From positions 1 to 43,675 of the forward strand of contig JAMNZY010000229.1 of assembly GCA_023622055.1 (NCBI GenBank): a stretch of 43,675 nt of DNA, read 5' to 3'. Numbering within the stretch: the first letter of the stretch is position 1; each line of letters begins with the position of its first letter. The notes beneath the pieces are model-generated. The model saw nothing but the letters and a program-made list of their open reading frames with translations. It was not told where the DNA came from and searched no databases. The DNA comes from Bacillota bacterium. GTDB taxonomy: Bacteria > Bacillota > Thermosediminibacteria > Thermosediminibacterales > Tepidanaerobacteraceae. Positions 9,716 through 19,176 of this stretch are shown here, piece after piece. The position numbers and the translations under genes are program-made.

Positions 9716-10540
9716 TTATTTGATATCTTTAAAAAATATGTTTTTGGCAGTGACATTGACTTGTAAAACATTTAAAGCAGTCATGTGTTCAATTACTTGA
9801 GCCACTTTTTCCTGAACTTTTTCAAGGACAGGTGTTAATGCCATCCCATATTGCACCATAAGCTCAAGTTTCAATATCACACCGCTTGAATAGTTTTCAA
9901 TGAAAACTCTTCCTCCGGGGCCAATTCCGGGCACCTGGTGAGCGGTATACAAAGCAATCTGGCTTATGGTGGTGTCGTTTATAGTATACTTTCCCATATA
10001 GCTGTAGGTAGGCCTGACTACGGATTTCTCTTCCAACAGTTCTGAAGGCTTGCCTTTACTCTTTCGAAATATCCTAAGTGGATCCAAAAAAAACCCGGAA
10101 AAATCCTTTTTAATTTCAAGAGTTGGAACAGGTATCACGTGTTTACCCTTGCTTTTGCGCACCATCCTAGCTGTATTGATTTCACGTGGTGTAGAAATAT
10201 CTTCTATCCGAATGATTAATTCGGGGAAAGGAATGGTAAGGGCTTTACAAATTGCTCTTATCATTGAGTCTGACGTGCCTAATATCAGTAGACTATCCAC
10301 TTTCACTTCAGAAAGCTTCTTTTTAACCTCTTCGGCATGAGCAGGATCGTGGAAAATAGCTCGTTTAATGGCTCCCAAACGGGTAGATTCCCGTTTAGCT
10401 GAATAACCTGCCAGTACCCTACTCTCATGTATCAAGAGACCGTCATCTATAATAAAGCTTGCGCCGTTTTCCTTAGCAACTTGTTGAGCTTTATGGCTTT
10501 TGCCTGTGCCACTTTTTCCTACGAGAGCCAGGACTCGCAC
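9716..10540 (-). CDS. P-loop NTPase with a C-terminal Asp23/Gls24-like domain, unknown function
   Basis: Walker A LVGKSGTGKSHKAQ near the N-terminus; C-terminal GKYTINDTTISQIALYTAHQVPGIGPGGRVFIENYSSGVILKLELMVQYG resembles Asp23/Gls24. Confidence 0.65.
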   Translation of the reverse strand: MRVLALVGKSGTGKSHKAQQVAKENGASFIIDDGLLIHESRVLAGYSAKRESTRLGAIKRAIFHDPAHAEEVKKKLSEVKVDSLLILGTSDSMIRAICKALTIPFPELIIRIEDISTPREINTARMVRKSKGKHVIPVPTLEIKKDFSGFFLDPLRIFRKSKGKPSELLEEKSVVRPTYSYMGKYTINDTTISQIALYTAHQVPGIGPGGRVFIENYSSGVILKLELMVQYGMALTPVLEKVQEKVAQVIEHMTALNVLQVNVTAKNIFFKDIK

Positions 10541-10677
10541 TCCTGCACCTCCGGATAGTATTTGGTGTTATCTTATATATTATAGCATTTTTTTAAGATT
10601 TTTGTATACATGTGACATAATTTATGTACTTACAATTGTAATTCTTTGTTAATACTTTGTCAATTTATCAAAAAATA

Positions 10678-10716
10678 GGATGCATGGTTCCTTTTAGAAT
10701 AGGAAACCATGCATCC
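10678..10716 (-). terminator. Intrinsic terminator downstream of the GH18 gene
   Basis: GGATGCATGGTTCC...GGAAACCATGCATCC stem followed on the minus strand by TATTTTTTG. Confidence 0.8.
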
Positions 10717-10755
10717 TACCTTGGAAGATGTCGTTTCAGTAAATGGAAATTATTA

Positions 10756-12183
10756 CTATAATTTTACAGGGTCAAAATTGTCAAGCAAGATATCCCAAAA
10801 AGAAGCTGTTGTATAACCTAATCTCCAAAGGGCTACGCCTTTTAGTCCTTTTTCAATTACCATTTTTGCCTTTTTATCCACTGAGTAGTTGCTCTCCATC
10901 CATATCTCGTGAGATGCTCCATTTTCATCTGTATAACTTCCATAATACATGCCAGACTTTTCATCCAGCTGTAGACTAAATCCATACTGTTTAGAAAGCT
11001 CATCAGCAAATTTCAAATAGGTTGCACCGTTGTTTTCTAAAATAACAGAACTTCTCCTACCTGCAGGTCCCCAATCATAACCATAATATCCTATGCCAAG
11101 GACCACTTTCTCTGCTGGAATTCGAGCGATAGCATAGTCAACCACTTCTTCCACCCAATCTATGCCTGACTGGGGTCCTGGAGTGCCGGGATTTTTATCA
11201 TAGGCCATAAGCACAACAAAATCACAGTTTCGGCCTAATGTGGAATAATCATATCCTGGCCACCAGTCTGCCTTTTCGGTTTTTACTGGCAGTGAAAGGC
11301 TCAAACTCTTGCCTTTTGCCTTTAGCTCTTTGTAAAGGAGACTTGTAAACTCATTAAAGTTGTCTTTATCAGCTGCCTTTAGATATTCAAAGTCCACATT
11401 TACTCCATCATAGCCTTCCCTTTCTACAACAGCAAGTATTTGATTTACAAGGCGCACTCTTGATTCCGGTGTAGCAAGTATCTTTGAGAGTTTCTCTGAA
11501 TCGCTTTCAAATATCAGCATTTGAATTTCCACGTCATTTTCTTTGGATAGTCTAATTACTTCTTCATAGCCTTGGGGGACACTTATATAGCGCTGATTAT
11601 CCCTATCTGTTAAATCTCCGTTCTCATCTAAGGTGTACCACTTTACTGCTGTAGATGACATTTTGTCAAGATTGTTTAAAAAGTCCTGGTAAGACTGGGA
11701 GTAGTAATACCCCATTATGTACTTTGAAGGCTTGCCGCTGGTGTCTATCAATACAGTTCTTGTCCCGTTATCCCAGGAAACTAGAGCGCCAAAAGCCTCA
11801 CTAAAGAACCTGATAGGCACTAAAGTCCTGTCGTTTTTAATGATGGGAGGCGTGTCAAGTTTTATGGGTGTTCCATTTACATAAGCAGTTAGATGGCCTA
11901 TTGTAAGAGATACAGTTTTATCGCCCTTGTAAGCCGTGGCAGTCTTGGTGGCCTGATCCCACTGGATTTCCGCACCAAGGGCTTCACCAATTTTCCTAAA
12001 AGGAGCCAGTGTCCGATCGTTTTCAATAATCGGCGGCACATCAAAGTCTAAATATTTGCCGTCAAGTAATACCCTTACTGAAGCTGCAGCATCACAGGGC
12101 TTTGCTGGTATAAAAGCAGTTAATACGAACAAGACAGCAAAAAAACTTGCAAATAGTCTTTTCCGATTTAAACCATTTCTCAT
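10756..12183 (-). CDS. Secreted glycoside hydrolase family 18-type protein with two copper-amine-oxidase-N-like (stalk) repeats
   Basis: Signal peptide MRNGLNRKRLFASFFAVLFVLTAFIPAKPCDA; repeats PPIIENDRTLAPFRKIGEALGA / PPIIKNDRTLVPIRFFSEAFGA; GH18 motif YDGVNVDFEYL. Confidence 0.88.
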   Translation of the reverse strand: MRNGLNRKRLFASFFAVLFVLTAFIPAKPCDAAASVRVLLDGKYLDFDVPPIIENDRTLAPFRKIGEALGAEIQWDQATKTATAYKGDKTVSLTIGHLTAYVNGTPIKLDTPPIIKNDRTLVPIRFFSEAFGALVSWDNGTRTVLIDTSGKPSKYIMGYYYSQSYQDFLNNLDKMSSTAVKWYTLDENGDLTDRDNQRYISVPQGYEEVIRLSKENDVEIQMLIFESDSEKLSKILATPESRVRLVNQILAVVEREGYDGVNVDFEYLKAADKDNFNEFTSLLYKELKAKGKSLSLSLPVKTEKADWWPGYDYSTLGRNCDFVVLMAYDKNPGTPGPQSGIDWVEEVVDYAIARIPAEKVVLGIGYYGYDWGPAGRRSSVILENNGATYLKFADELSKQYGFSLQLDEKSGMYYGSYTDENGASHEIWMESNYSVDKKAKMVIEKGLKGVALWRLGYTTASFWDILLDNFDPVKL

Positions 12184-12303
12184 TATTCTCCCCTTCCCAG
12201 TAGGTCTTGTTCTTTTTTGCGTTAGTTTAATTATAAGTAATTTGCAATTACCCTTTCAACAAAAAAGACAAAATTTAATACAAATGTAATACTTGTGAAA
12301 CAA

Positions 12304-12897
12304 TCAATCAATCAAAATCATTCCTGTCCAGATAACCTGTCCAGGAGAAAAGGTTATTTCAACTCCGACTCTTTTGCAGGTCAGCAGCACATCTATTCCC
12401 ATAGCTTCCATGGAAGGCCTTGCCCTCTCCCGATCTACACATATTGCACTTTTATCTTTTTCCACAGGACAAGTGGGACACAGTTTACATGACCCGCCAA
12501 TTAAGCCTGCGGCAAAAGGAAAACCTAAAGCAAAAGCCTTTTTTTCTAATTTATAAATAATATCATGAAGCTCTAATGCCCACTTGTTTGCTTCCGGTTC
12601 CCAATTATCATTGTCCTTTATCGTTGCCGTAAGCTGCACTAAAAGGGCCATATAGTAACGGGCAAGTATATTTTTAAATTCATCTACACTGGGGGTATAA
12701 GGCGGACACATGAGCCGTTTTCCATATTCTCTACAGCCTGAGTAGCTGCACTGGTACCTTACCCTTTCATCTACTACAATATCCCTTGTGTGAATCAGCT
12801 TTGCAGAAGATATATTGTCAAAGGACAGGGCTAAAGTTTTAAGCTCCTTAGCTTTTTCAATCTCTGTCAAAAAATCCATTGTTATTGCCCCTTTCAC
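12304..12897 (-). CDS. DUF2284-type Cys-rich metal-binding protein
   Basis: RYQCSYSGCREYGKRLMCPPYTPSVDEFK...GGSCKLCPTCPVEKD. Likely start at MDFLTEI (12879). Confidence 0.75.
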   Translation of the reverse strand: MKGAITMDFLTEIEKAKELKTLALSFDNISSAKLIHTRDIVVDERVRYQCSYSGCREYGKRLMCPPYTPSVDEFKNILARYYMALLVQLTATIKDNDNWEPEANKWALELHDIIYKLEKKAFALGFPFAAGLIGGSCKLCPTCPVEKDKSAICVDRERARPSMEAMGIDVLLTCKRVGVEITFSPGQVIWTGMILID

Positions 12898-13011
12898 GAA
12901 AATTTTGGAATATATAATTTATTATACCTTTCTATTTCACAAAAGGGCAATGGCACAAAATGTTACGCTGCTTCATACTATGTATTAGCCAAAGAGAAAG
13001 GAGATGGTTCA

Positions 13012-13278
13012 GTGAGCGAAAAACCAACTACCCAACAATTCCATAGAAGACCAAGATTTCGCTTCCTGTTCATTTTTAGAATATCACCGGGATTTTTTGT
13101 AGGTTTTGTTCCCCGCAGATTCGCTATGTCTTCTTCAGGTTATTCTCCTGACTTTGATTTTGACTTCGACAACGATTACGGCTATCACGATGACGATTGG
13201 TGTATTCAGCGCATAAGTGAACAGGAATATATGTTTCTAAGAAGGATTGGCATTCCTGAAATGAACGTAATGATGTAA
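13012..13278 (+). CDS. Small protein of unknown function (88 aa, GTG start)
   Basis: Open frame with AGGAGATG-like RBS, Arg/Phe-rich N-terminus and acidic DFDFDFDNDYGYHDDD stretch; followed directly by a terminator. Confidence 0.55.
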   Translation: MSEKPTTQQFHRRPRFRFLFIFRISPGFFVGFVPRRFAMSSSGYSPDFDFDFDNDYGYHDDDWCIQRISEQEYMFLRRIGIPEMNVMM

Positions 13279-13287
13279 AAATATAAA

Positions 13288-13319
13288 GAGCATCGCAGAA
13301 CTCTCTTTTTGCGATGCTC
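13288..13319 (+). terminator. Hairpin terminator
   Basis: GAGCATCGCA...TGCGATGCTC stem-loop following the 88-aa ORF. Confidence 0.7.
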
Positions 13320-13342
13320 TACTGTTTTTCATGAAAAATAAA

Positions 13343-13420
13343 TGGTGCGCCTGGAGGGAATCGAACCCCCGCAAAACCCGGCTCCGGAGGCCGGTGCTCT
13401 ATCCGCTGAGCTACAGGCGC
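13343..13420 (-). tRNA. tRNA-Arg (anticodon CCG), CCA encoded
   Basis: Minus strand GCGCCTGTAGCTCAGCGGATAGAGCACCGGCCTCCGGAGCCGGGTTTTGCGGGGGTTCGATTCCCTCCAGGCGCACCA; anticodon loop CTCCGGA. Confidence 0.97.
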
Positions 13421-13549
13421 ATTTAATAAAGCTCTATTAAATGATAACTCAATTTTCGTTCCAAGTCAATGTTTAGATAAAGTAGGATCGCGTCAAGACC
13501 GTATTATCTTTGTTTTACTAACAATACTATACAGTATATACACGTTCTG

Positions 13550-13572
13550 GGCTACCCTGAAAAAGGGTAGCC
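13550..13572. terminator. Hairpin downstream of the AMP-ligase gene
   Basis: GGCTACCC tgaaaaa GGGTAGCC. Confidence 0.6.
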
Positions 13573-13579
13573 TCTTTTA

Positions 13580-15121
13580 TTAGCACCATTTTTCTCTGAG
13601 TTTTGGTTTTTCTATCTTACCTGTAGGATTGCGAGGAACTTTATCAAAAATTACTTTACGAGGCCTTTTATATCTTGGTAGCTCTTTGCACATATCAAGA
13701 ACCATTTCTTCAGTTAGAATTTTGCCGGGCTTTGTCTCAATAACTGCTATAGGAACCTCACCTAGGCGTTTATCTGGCATACCAATTACTGCAGCATCTT
13801 TTATATCGTTATGAGTGCGAAGAAAATTCTCTACCTCTACCGGAAATATGTTTTCTCCACCTACTATTATAATATCTTTTTTACGGTCAACTAAGTAAAT
13901 AAAACCATCTTCGTCTTGTTTAGCCAAATCACCAGTATATAGCCAACCATTTTTTAGCACTTGGTTTGTAGCTTCAGGATTATTGTAATAACATTTCATA
14001 ACACCCGGGCCCTTAACTATTAATTCACCGACTTGACCTGTTGGAACGGGGTGGCCTTCATCATCTACGATTTTTGCACGCCAATTATAACCCGGTAAAC
14101 CGATAGAACCTACCTTATGTGTATTCTGAATTCCAAGGTGAACACATCCCGGACCAGTAGCCTCACTTAAGCCGTAGTTTGTATCATACTGTTGATTGGG
14201 AAAATACTTTTTCCATCGCTTAATTAAACTTGGTGGAACAGGCTGTGCTCCAATATGCATCAATCGCCATTGTTTGAGGTTATAATCTTTTAAGTCTATT
14301 TCCCCTTTTTCAATTGCATCGAGAATATCTTGAGCCCATGGGACAAGGAGCCAAACTATTGTTACTCTTTCTTTTGATGCTGTTTCTAATATCCATTTTG
14401 GTTTTACCCCACGCAGAATAACGGCTTTTGAACCACTAATTAAGCTGCCAAACCAGTGCATCTTGGCTCCGGTATGATAAAGGGGCGGAATGCACAAAAA
14501 GTTATCTTCTCGGTTTTGAAGATGGTGTTTTTGTTCTGTTATACATGCAGAAAATAGGTTGTGGTGTGTGAGGAGAATGGGTTTTGGACACCCAGTAGTG
14601 CCAGATGTAAAGTATAAGGCAGCATCGTCACTATCCGAGATTTTTATGCCCGGATGCCGGGAAGGGTATTGGTTTAGTAGGTCTTTATAGTTTTGTGCAT
14701 TGGCTGGTGTATCTTCCCCTACATATATAAATGTTTTTACTGAGCTGAGATTTTTTCTTATTTGCTGGATTTTTTCTTTAAACTCAGGGCCGTATATTAT
14801 AGCCTTTGCTTTAACTGTTTCTATACAATTTTTTATTTCCTGTGCAGTAAATCTAAAGTTTAGGGGTACAGCCAGAGCTCCTGTTTTGAGAATTCCAAAG
14901 TATACTGGTAACCATTCAAGACAGTTCATCGTTAGTATTGCCACTTTATCCCCACGTTTTAAGTTGTACGAGAGTAACGCATTGGCAAGTCTGTTACTCA
15001 TGTATTCAAAATCTTGCCATGTTATCTCCCTTCGACTATTAATCGATGGTTCCCATTCGATTAAGCTTACGTCATTTGGATATTTTTCTGCATTGAATGA
15101 AAGTAATTCCGTTATTGGCAT
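13580..15121 (-). CDS. AMP-dependent acyl-CoA synthetase/ligase
   Basis: DAALYFTSGTTGCPKPILLTHHNL, YGLSEATGP, GWLYTGDLAKQDEDGFIYLVDRKKDIIIVGGENIFPVEVE, PRNPTGKIEKPKLR. Confidence 0.93.
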   Translation of the reverse strand: MPITELLSFNAEKYPNDVSLIEWEPSINSRREITWQDFEYMSNRLANALLSYNLKRGDKVAILTMNCLEWLPVYFGILKTGALAVPLNFRFTAQEIKNCIETVKAKAIIYGPEFKEKIQQIRKNLSSVKTFIYVGEDTPANAQNYKDLLNQYPSRHPGIKISDSDDAALYFTSGTTGCPKPILLTHHNLFSACITEQKHHLQNREDNFLCIPPLYHTGAKMHWFGSLISGSKAVILRGVKPKWILETASKERVTIVWLLVPWAQDILDAIEKGEIDLKDYNLKQWRLMHIGAQPVPPSLIKRWKKYFPNQQYDTNYGLSEATGPGCVHLGIQNTHKVGSIGLPGYNWRAKIVDDEGHPVPTGQVGELIVKGPGVMKCYYNNPEATNQVLKNGWLYTGDLAKQDEDGFIYLVDRKKDIIIVGGENIFPVEVENFLRTHNDIKDAAVIGMPDKRLGEVPIAVIETKPGKILTEEMVLDMCKELPRYKRPRKVIFDKVPRNPTGKIEKPKLREKWC

Positions 15122-15167
15122 AAGCTCTTACCTCCCCTACAACCTGTGGCATAGATTTTAGAAAAGA

Positions 15168-15198
15168 ACCTGCAGGTTTACTTACATGTCCTGCAGGT
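15168..15198 (-). terminator. Intrinsic terminator after the KDG kinase gene
   Basis: ACCTGCAGG ...CCTGCAGGT stem followed on the minus strand by TCTTTTCT. Confidence 0.7.
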
Positions 15199-15222
15199 GT
15201 CATTTACTACAAGTTTATATTA

Positions 15223-16248
15223 TTATCTTTGTACACGGCCCGATCCATCGCCTTCCATCAGCCTGATTACATCACTTACTGTTGAAAGGTTGAAATCCTG
15301 TTCCATGGTTTGCTTCAAGCAGGAAGCAGCTACTGCAAACTCTATGGCCTTCTGTGGATCAAAGTTATTGTATAAGGCATATATTAATCCAGCTCCAAAG
15401 CTGTCACCACCACCGACGCGGTCTACCAAGTGGATCATGTATTCCTTTGAGTAATATGCTTTTTGATCTGTATAAAGCATGGCAGCCCACTTGTTATCTG
15501 AAGCTGAAATACTGGTTCTAAGAGTAAATGCTACCTTTTTCACACCGTATGTTTCGCTAATTTGCTTAGCAAGTTTACTGTAGGCTTCATAATTTAATTT
15601 TCCTCCGATTACATCGGTATCTTCCGGATGAATACCTAAAGTCATTGCCGCATCTTCTTCATTGCCAATTAAAACATCTACATATTGCACGAGCTTTGTC
15701 ATAACTTCTTGTGCTTTTTCAGGGGTCCAAAGGTTTTTACGGTAATTTAAATCACAGCTAACTGTTATTCCCTTGGCTCTTGCAGCTTTGCATGCATCTT
15801 CACAGATCGCTGGCATATTATCACTTAATGCTGCAGTTATTCCAGTAAAATGTAACCAATCTGCATCCTCTAGAATACTATCCCAGTCAAAATCATCACG
15901 GCTTGCCATTGATAACGAGGAGTATTTACGATCATAGATTACTTTTGAAGGTCTCTGAGATGCTCCACGTTCTAGGTAATAAACTCCAATTCGATCTCCG
16001 CCGTATACAATCCTATCTACGCCTACAGAATACTGGCGGAGTCTAGACAAAGCAACATCGGTAACATCGTTTTTCGGGAGCTTTGTTACAAACTCCGTAT
16101 CAAGGCCGAATCTACTTAAGGATACACATACGTTTGCTTCTGCTCCTGTGTAATTAACATTAAAATCATTTGCCTGTAATAGCTTTAAATATCCATGAGG
16201 TGACAGACGCACCATGAGTTCACCAAAACCTATGATTTTGCCCATCAA
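15223..16248 (-). CDS. kdgK: PfkB-family sugar kinase, probable 2-dehydro-3-deoxygluconokinase
   Basis: GFGELMVRLSPHGYLKLLQANDFNVNYTGAEANVCVSLSRFG... and C-terminal VDRVGGGDSFGAGLIYAL; adjacent KDPG aldolase. Confidence 0.88.
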   Translation of the reverse strand: MMGKIIGFGELMVRLSPHGYLKLLQANDFNVNYTGAEANVCVSLSRFGLDTEFVTKLPKNDVTDVALSRLRQYSVGVDRIVYGGDRIGVYYLERGASQRPSKVIYDRKYSSLSMASRDDFDWDSILEDADWLHFTGITAALSDNMPAICEDACKAARAKGITVSCDLNYRKNLWTPEKAQEVMTKLVQYVDVLIGNEEDAAMTLGIHPEDTDVIGGKLNYEAYSKLAKQISETYGVKKVAFTLRTSISASDNKWAAMLYTDQKAYYSKEYMIHLVDRVGGGDSFGAGLIYALYNNFDPQKAIEFAVAASCLKQTMEQDFNLSTVSDVIRLMEGDGSGRVQR

Positions 16249-16908
16249 TTAAGCCTCCTTACCGTTGTTCTGCGCAATCTCCACAAATACCTTAGCTCGG
16301 TTTGTAAATTCTTCGAAATTACCTGCTTCAATCAACTTTTTGTCAGTTAGCCTACCACTAATACCTGCACCACAAAAACCTGCATTCAGCATATCTGCAA
16401 AGTTTTCTTCATTTACACCGGCGGTTGCTATAAATTTGACGTGACTAATTGGGCCCATAATGTTCTTCATATACTTCAGACCCAAATCTATTACCGGAAA
16501 TATCTTTACATAGTCGGCACCGGCTTGGTCAGCGGCAATTATTTCTGTAGGTGTCATAGCACCAGGTATGGAGATTAATCCTAGTTCCTTGGTACGTTTA
16601 ATTACCTCTAGGTTTACATTGGGGGATATAATATATTCTGCGCCAGCAGATGCGGCAGCTTCAACTTGTTCCACTGTAAGAACAGTACCTGCACCAAACC
16701 TCATTCTGTCACCATATTTTGATTTTAACTCTTTTATGGTATCGGAAGTGTTCTTTATGCAATCAGGGTCTGATTGGTCAAAGGTAACTTCCATCAACTT
16801 GATACCACCCTTTTCTAAGGCATCAGCCAACTTCATCAAATTTTCACCATATAAGCGCCGAACTATAACGATGACCTTATGTTTCTCAATAAATTGTTTT
16901 ATATCCAT
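16249..16908 (-). CDS. eda: KDPG/KHG aldolase family (2-dehydro-3-deoxy-phosphogluconate aldolase)
   Basis: MEVTFDQSD...RFGAGTVLTVEQVEAAASAGAEYIISPN...GADYVKIFP; immediately upstream of the kinase. Confidence 0.9.
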   Translation of the reverse strand: MDIKQFIEKHKVIVIVRRLYGENLMKLADALEKGGIKLMEVTFDQSDPDCIKNTSDTIKELKSKYGDRMRFGAGTVLTVEQVEAAASAGAEYIISPNVNLEVIKRTKELGLISIPGAMTPTEIIAADQAGADYVKIFPVIDLGLKYMKNIMGPISHVKFIATAGVNEENFADMLNAGFCGAGISGRLTDKKLIEAGNFEEFTNRAKVFVEIAQNNGKEA

Positions 16909-17038
16909 AATCTTAACTCCTCACCACTTTTTAACATAATCCAAAACTTCTAAAACAGTCATTTTATCGAGCCAAAATTTCTGTATCGTATTCCGCCAGC
17001 ATTTTTATAACTAGTGTTGCAGATGTTGATTTATGATA

Positions 17039-18388
17039 TTAATTGGGTATATATACATTCTGACTGCGTAAAATATCTTTAACTTTGTTTACGTCTACAT
17101 TGCGGGGAGCAACATTAGATTCCACAGCAAGTGCTGCTGCCACACCACAGGCTTGACCCATAAGCATTGCTGTTGGGATAACACGCAGCATTTCAATTGC
17201 TCCGAAGTCCCCTGAGATACAACGACCCGCAACAAGAAGGTTTTCAATTTTTTTCGGTAAGAAACAGCGATAGGGAACCTGCTTTAAGGAATGGCTTGGA
17301 TCAAAATTTCTATACGGTGGCTGTGCATATACTACCGCATCCTCATAGTTTGCACCTTCAAGTAATTCTTTACGGGTAATCACATATTCACCATCTAGCA
17401 TACGGGATGAGCGGGTTCCAATCTGTGGTGCAGTATCAATAACAACTGCCTCTTCAAAACCAGGCACATTTTCCCTGAAATATTTTATAGTTCTCATCAT
17501 TGCCTTTCGGGTTTCTACTTCCACCTTAATTAAATCATCAATATTTATTGCGCTTCCCTTTGTAGTATTGTTAAACCACACAACATTGTGGATGCTGCTG
17601 CGCATGAAGAATCCCTGGGGCAATATACCGAAGCTATATCCACCTGAAACCCCGTCAATTTCCTTAAGGTCCTGGGAAATCTTCTTTCCGTTTTCAGGAT
17701 TCTCTAAATGCTTCTCTGCCTTTGCCGTATCAACATTTCCCACACGGAAAACGAGTCCTAAGGGCAGATGGCCTTCATTAAAATCAGCACCGGCAGAAGC
17801 AAATACATCACCATCACCTGTACAGTCAATCACTACTTTTGCAAGCACTGCCATACGTCCAGACTTACTTTCGAAGATGGCACCCTTTATCTCATTGTCT
17901 TCCATATAAGCTTTGCTGAACCATGCGTGTAAAAGTAAACGCACACCGGCTTCTTCCGCCATATCATTACATACACATTTCATCATTTCTGGGTCCACCA
18001 CAGGGCTGTAGCGTACAATCTTATCTTCACCGCCTGTGCCTGCCCACTGACGCCATTTTAAAATGTGGTTTATATCTGTACTGCCCCAAATTTCTTTCTC
18101 GGGCCCAATTACACCATCTACTTTCTTCAGGCGTTCCACCAATTCTTCAACGACACCTTTAACTACAAGATTACCTTTACCATCATCCATACAATCCAGT
18201 AGAAGCACATAGCCGCCAGTTGCCATGCCTCCTAAATAGCCATATCTCTCCATCAAGATAACTTTGGCACCTGCCCGAGCTGCACTCACTGCTGCACTAA
18301 ATCCAGCCGGACCGCCTCCTACAACTAAAACATCTGTTTCTGCATATACTGGGATTTTGTGTTCTGCTTCAATTATAAATCCTTGCAT
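17039..18388 (-). CDS. FAD-dependent oxidoreductase (FAD_oxidored family)
   Basis: YAETDVLVVGGGPAGFSAAVSAARAGAKVILMERYGYLGGMATGG; C-terminal LLVAGRCISGDFGAIEMLRVIPTAMLMGQACGVAAALA. Start MQGFIIEAEHK at 18388 after AGGAGTG; the track start 18427 lies upstream of an operator-like site. Confidence 0.88.
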   Translation of the reverse strand: MQGFIIEAEHKIPVYAETDVLVVGGGPAGFSAAVSAARAGAKVILMERYGYLGGMATGGYVLLLDCMDDGKGNLVVKGVVEELVERLKKVDGVIGPEKEIWGSTDINHILKWRQWAGTGGEDKIVRYSPVVDPEMMKCVCNDMAEEAGVRLLLHAWFSKAYMEDNEIKGAIFESKSGRMAVLAKVVIDCTGDGDVFASAGADFNEGHLPLGLVFRVGNVDTAKAEKHLENPENGKKISQDLKEIDGVSGGYSFGILPQGFFMRSSIHNVVWFNNTTKGSAINIDDLIKVEVETRKAMMRTIKYFRENVPGFEEAVVIDTAPQIGTRSSRMLDGEYVITRKELLEGANYEDAVVYAQPPYRNFDPSHSLKQVPYRCFLPKKIENLLVAGRCISGDFGAIEMLRVIPTAMLMGQACGVAAALAVESNVAPRNVDVNKVKDILRSQNVYIPN

Positions 18389-18402
18389 AATCAACACTCC
18401 TT

Positions 18403-18416
18403 TGAAATCGATTACA
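18403..18416. promoter_or_regulatory. LacI/cre-type operator-like site upstream of the FAD oxidoreductase
   Basis: TGAAATCGATTACA immediately before the RBS. Confidence 0.6.
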
Positions 18417-18477
18417 TTTTTTATCATAATACGAGCTTTTGTTATAGGAAATTTTAAGATACCAAAAGCCCGAATTA

Positions 18478-19176
18478 TTAAGCTCCCAAATATGCTTTTT
18501 GAATATTGGGGTTATTTAATAATTCTTTAGAATCGCCTTCTGTTTTTATAATGCCATTTTCAAGAACATAGCAATAATCACTCAAAGCCATTGCCTGTTT
18601 TGCATTCTGTTCTATCAACAGGATGGTCATATTTTGCTGCTCATTAATTGTTTTAATAAGTTTAAAAACTTGTTTCACAATGACTGGTGCTAGCCCCATG
18701 GAAGGCTCGTCAAACATAATCACCTTGGGATTTGCCATTAAAGCACGAGCAACCGCTAACATCTGCTGCTCTCCGCCAGACAAAGTACCAGCCTGCTGGT
18801 GTTTACGCTGACCTAAAATAGGAAATAGATTATATATCTCATCTTGCTTTTCCTTAAGACCCTTGTACCCTTTCGGGTCTGCAATAACTAAGTTTTCTTC
18901 AACGGTTAATCCAGCAAAAATCTTTCTTCCTTCCGGAACCTGTACTATGCCTTTTCGTACCCGATGGTGTGACTGGGGAGGCAATTTTTCTCCCTCAAAT
19001 AGGATTTCACCACTTTTTATTTTTACAAGGCCAGATATGGCATTGAGTAATGAAGTTTTTCCAGCACCATTAGAGCCAATAACACAAACAATCTTTCCCT
19101 TTGGGACTTCAATGGATATATCCTGTAGAGCAGTGACATAGCCATAACTAACCGATACATTCTTTAAACTGAGCAT
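18478..19176 (-). CDS. livF: Branched-chain amino acid-type ABC transporter ATP-binding protein LivF
   Basis: Walker A GSNGAGKTSLLNAISG, LSGGEQQMLAVARALM; LivF-type KAYLGA C-terminus. Confidence 0.92.
   Translation of the reverse strand: MLSLKNVSVSYGYVTALQDISIEVPKGKIVCVIGSNGAGKTSLLNAISGLVKIKSGEILFEGEKLPPQSHHRVRKGIVQVPEGRKIFAGLTVEENLVIADPKGYKGLKEKQDEIYNLFPILGQRKHQQAGTLSGGEQQMLAVARALMANPKVIMFDEPSMGLAPVIVKQVFKLIKTINEQQNMTILLIEQNAKQAMALSDYCYVLENGIIKTEGDSKELLNNPNIQKAYLGA

Noticed and set aside
14700-15161. 153-aa plus-strand ORF opposite the AMP-ligase gene
   Set aside because: Antisense to a strongly supported adenylate-forming enzyme.
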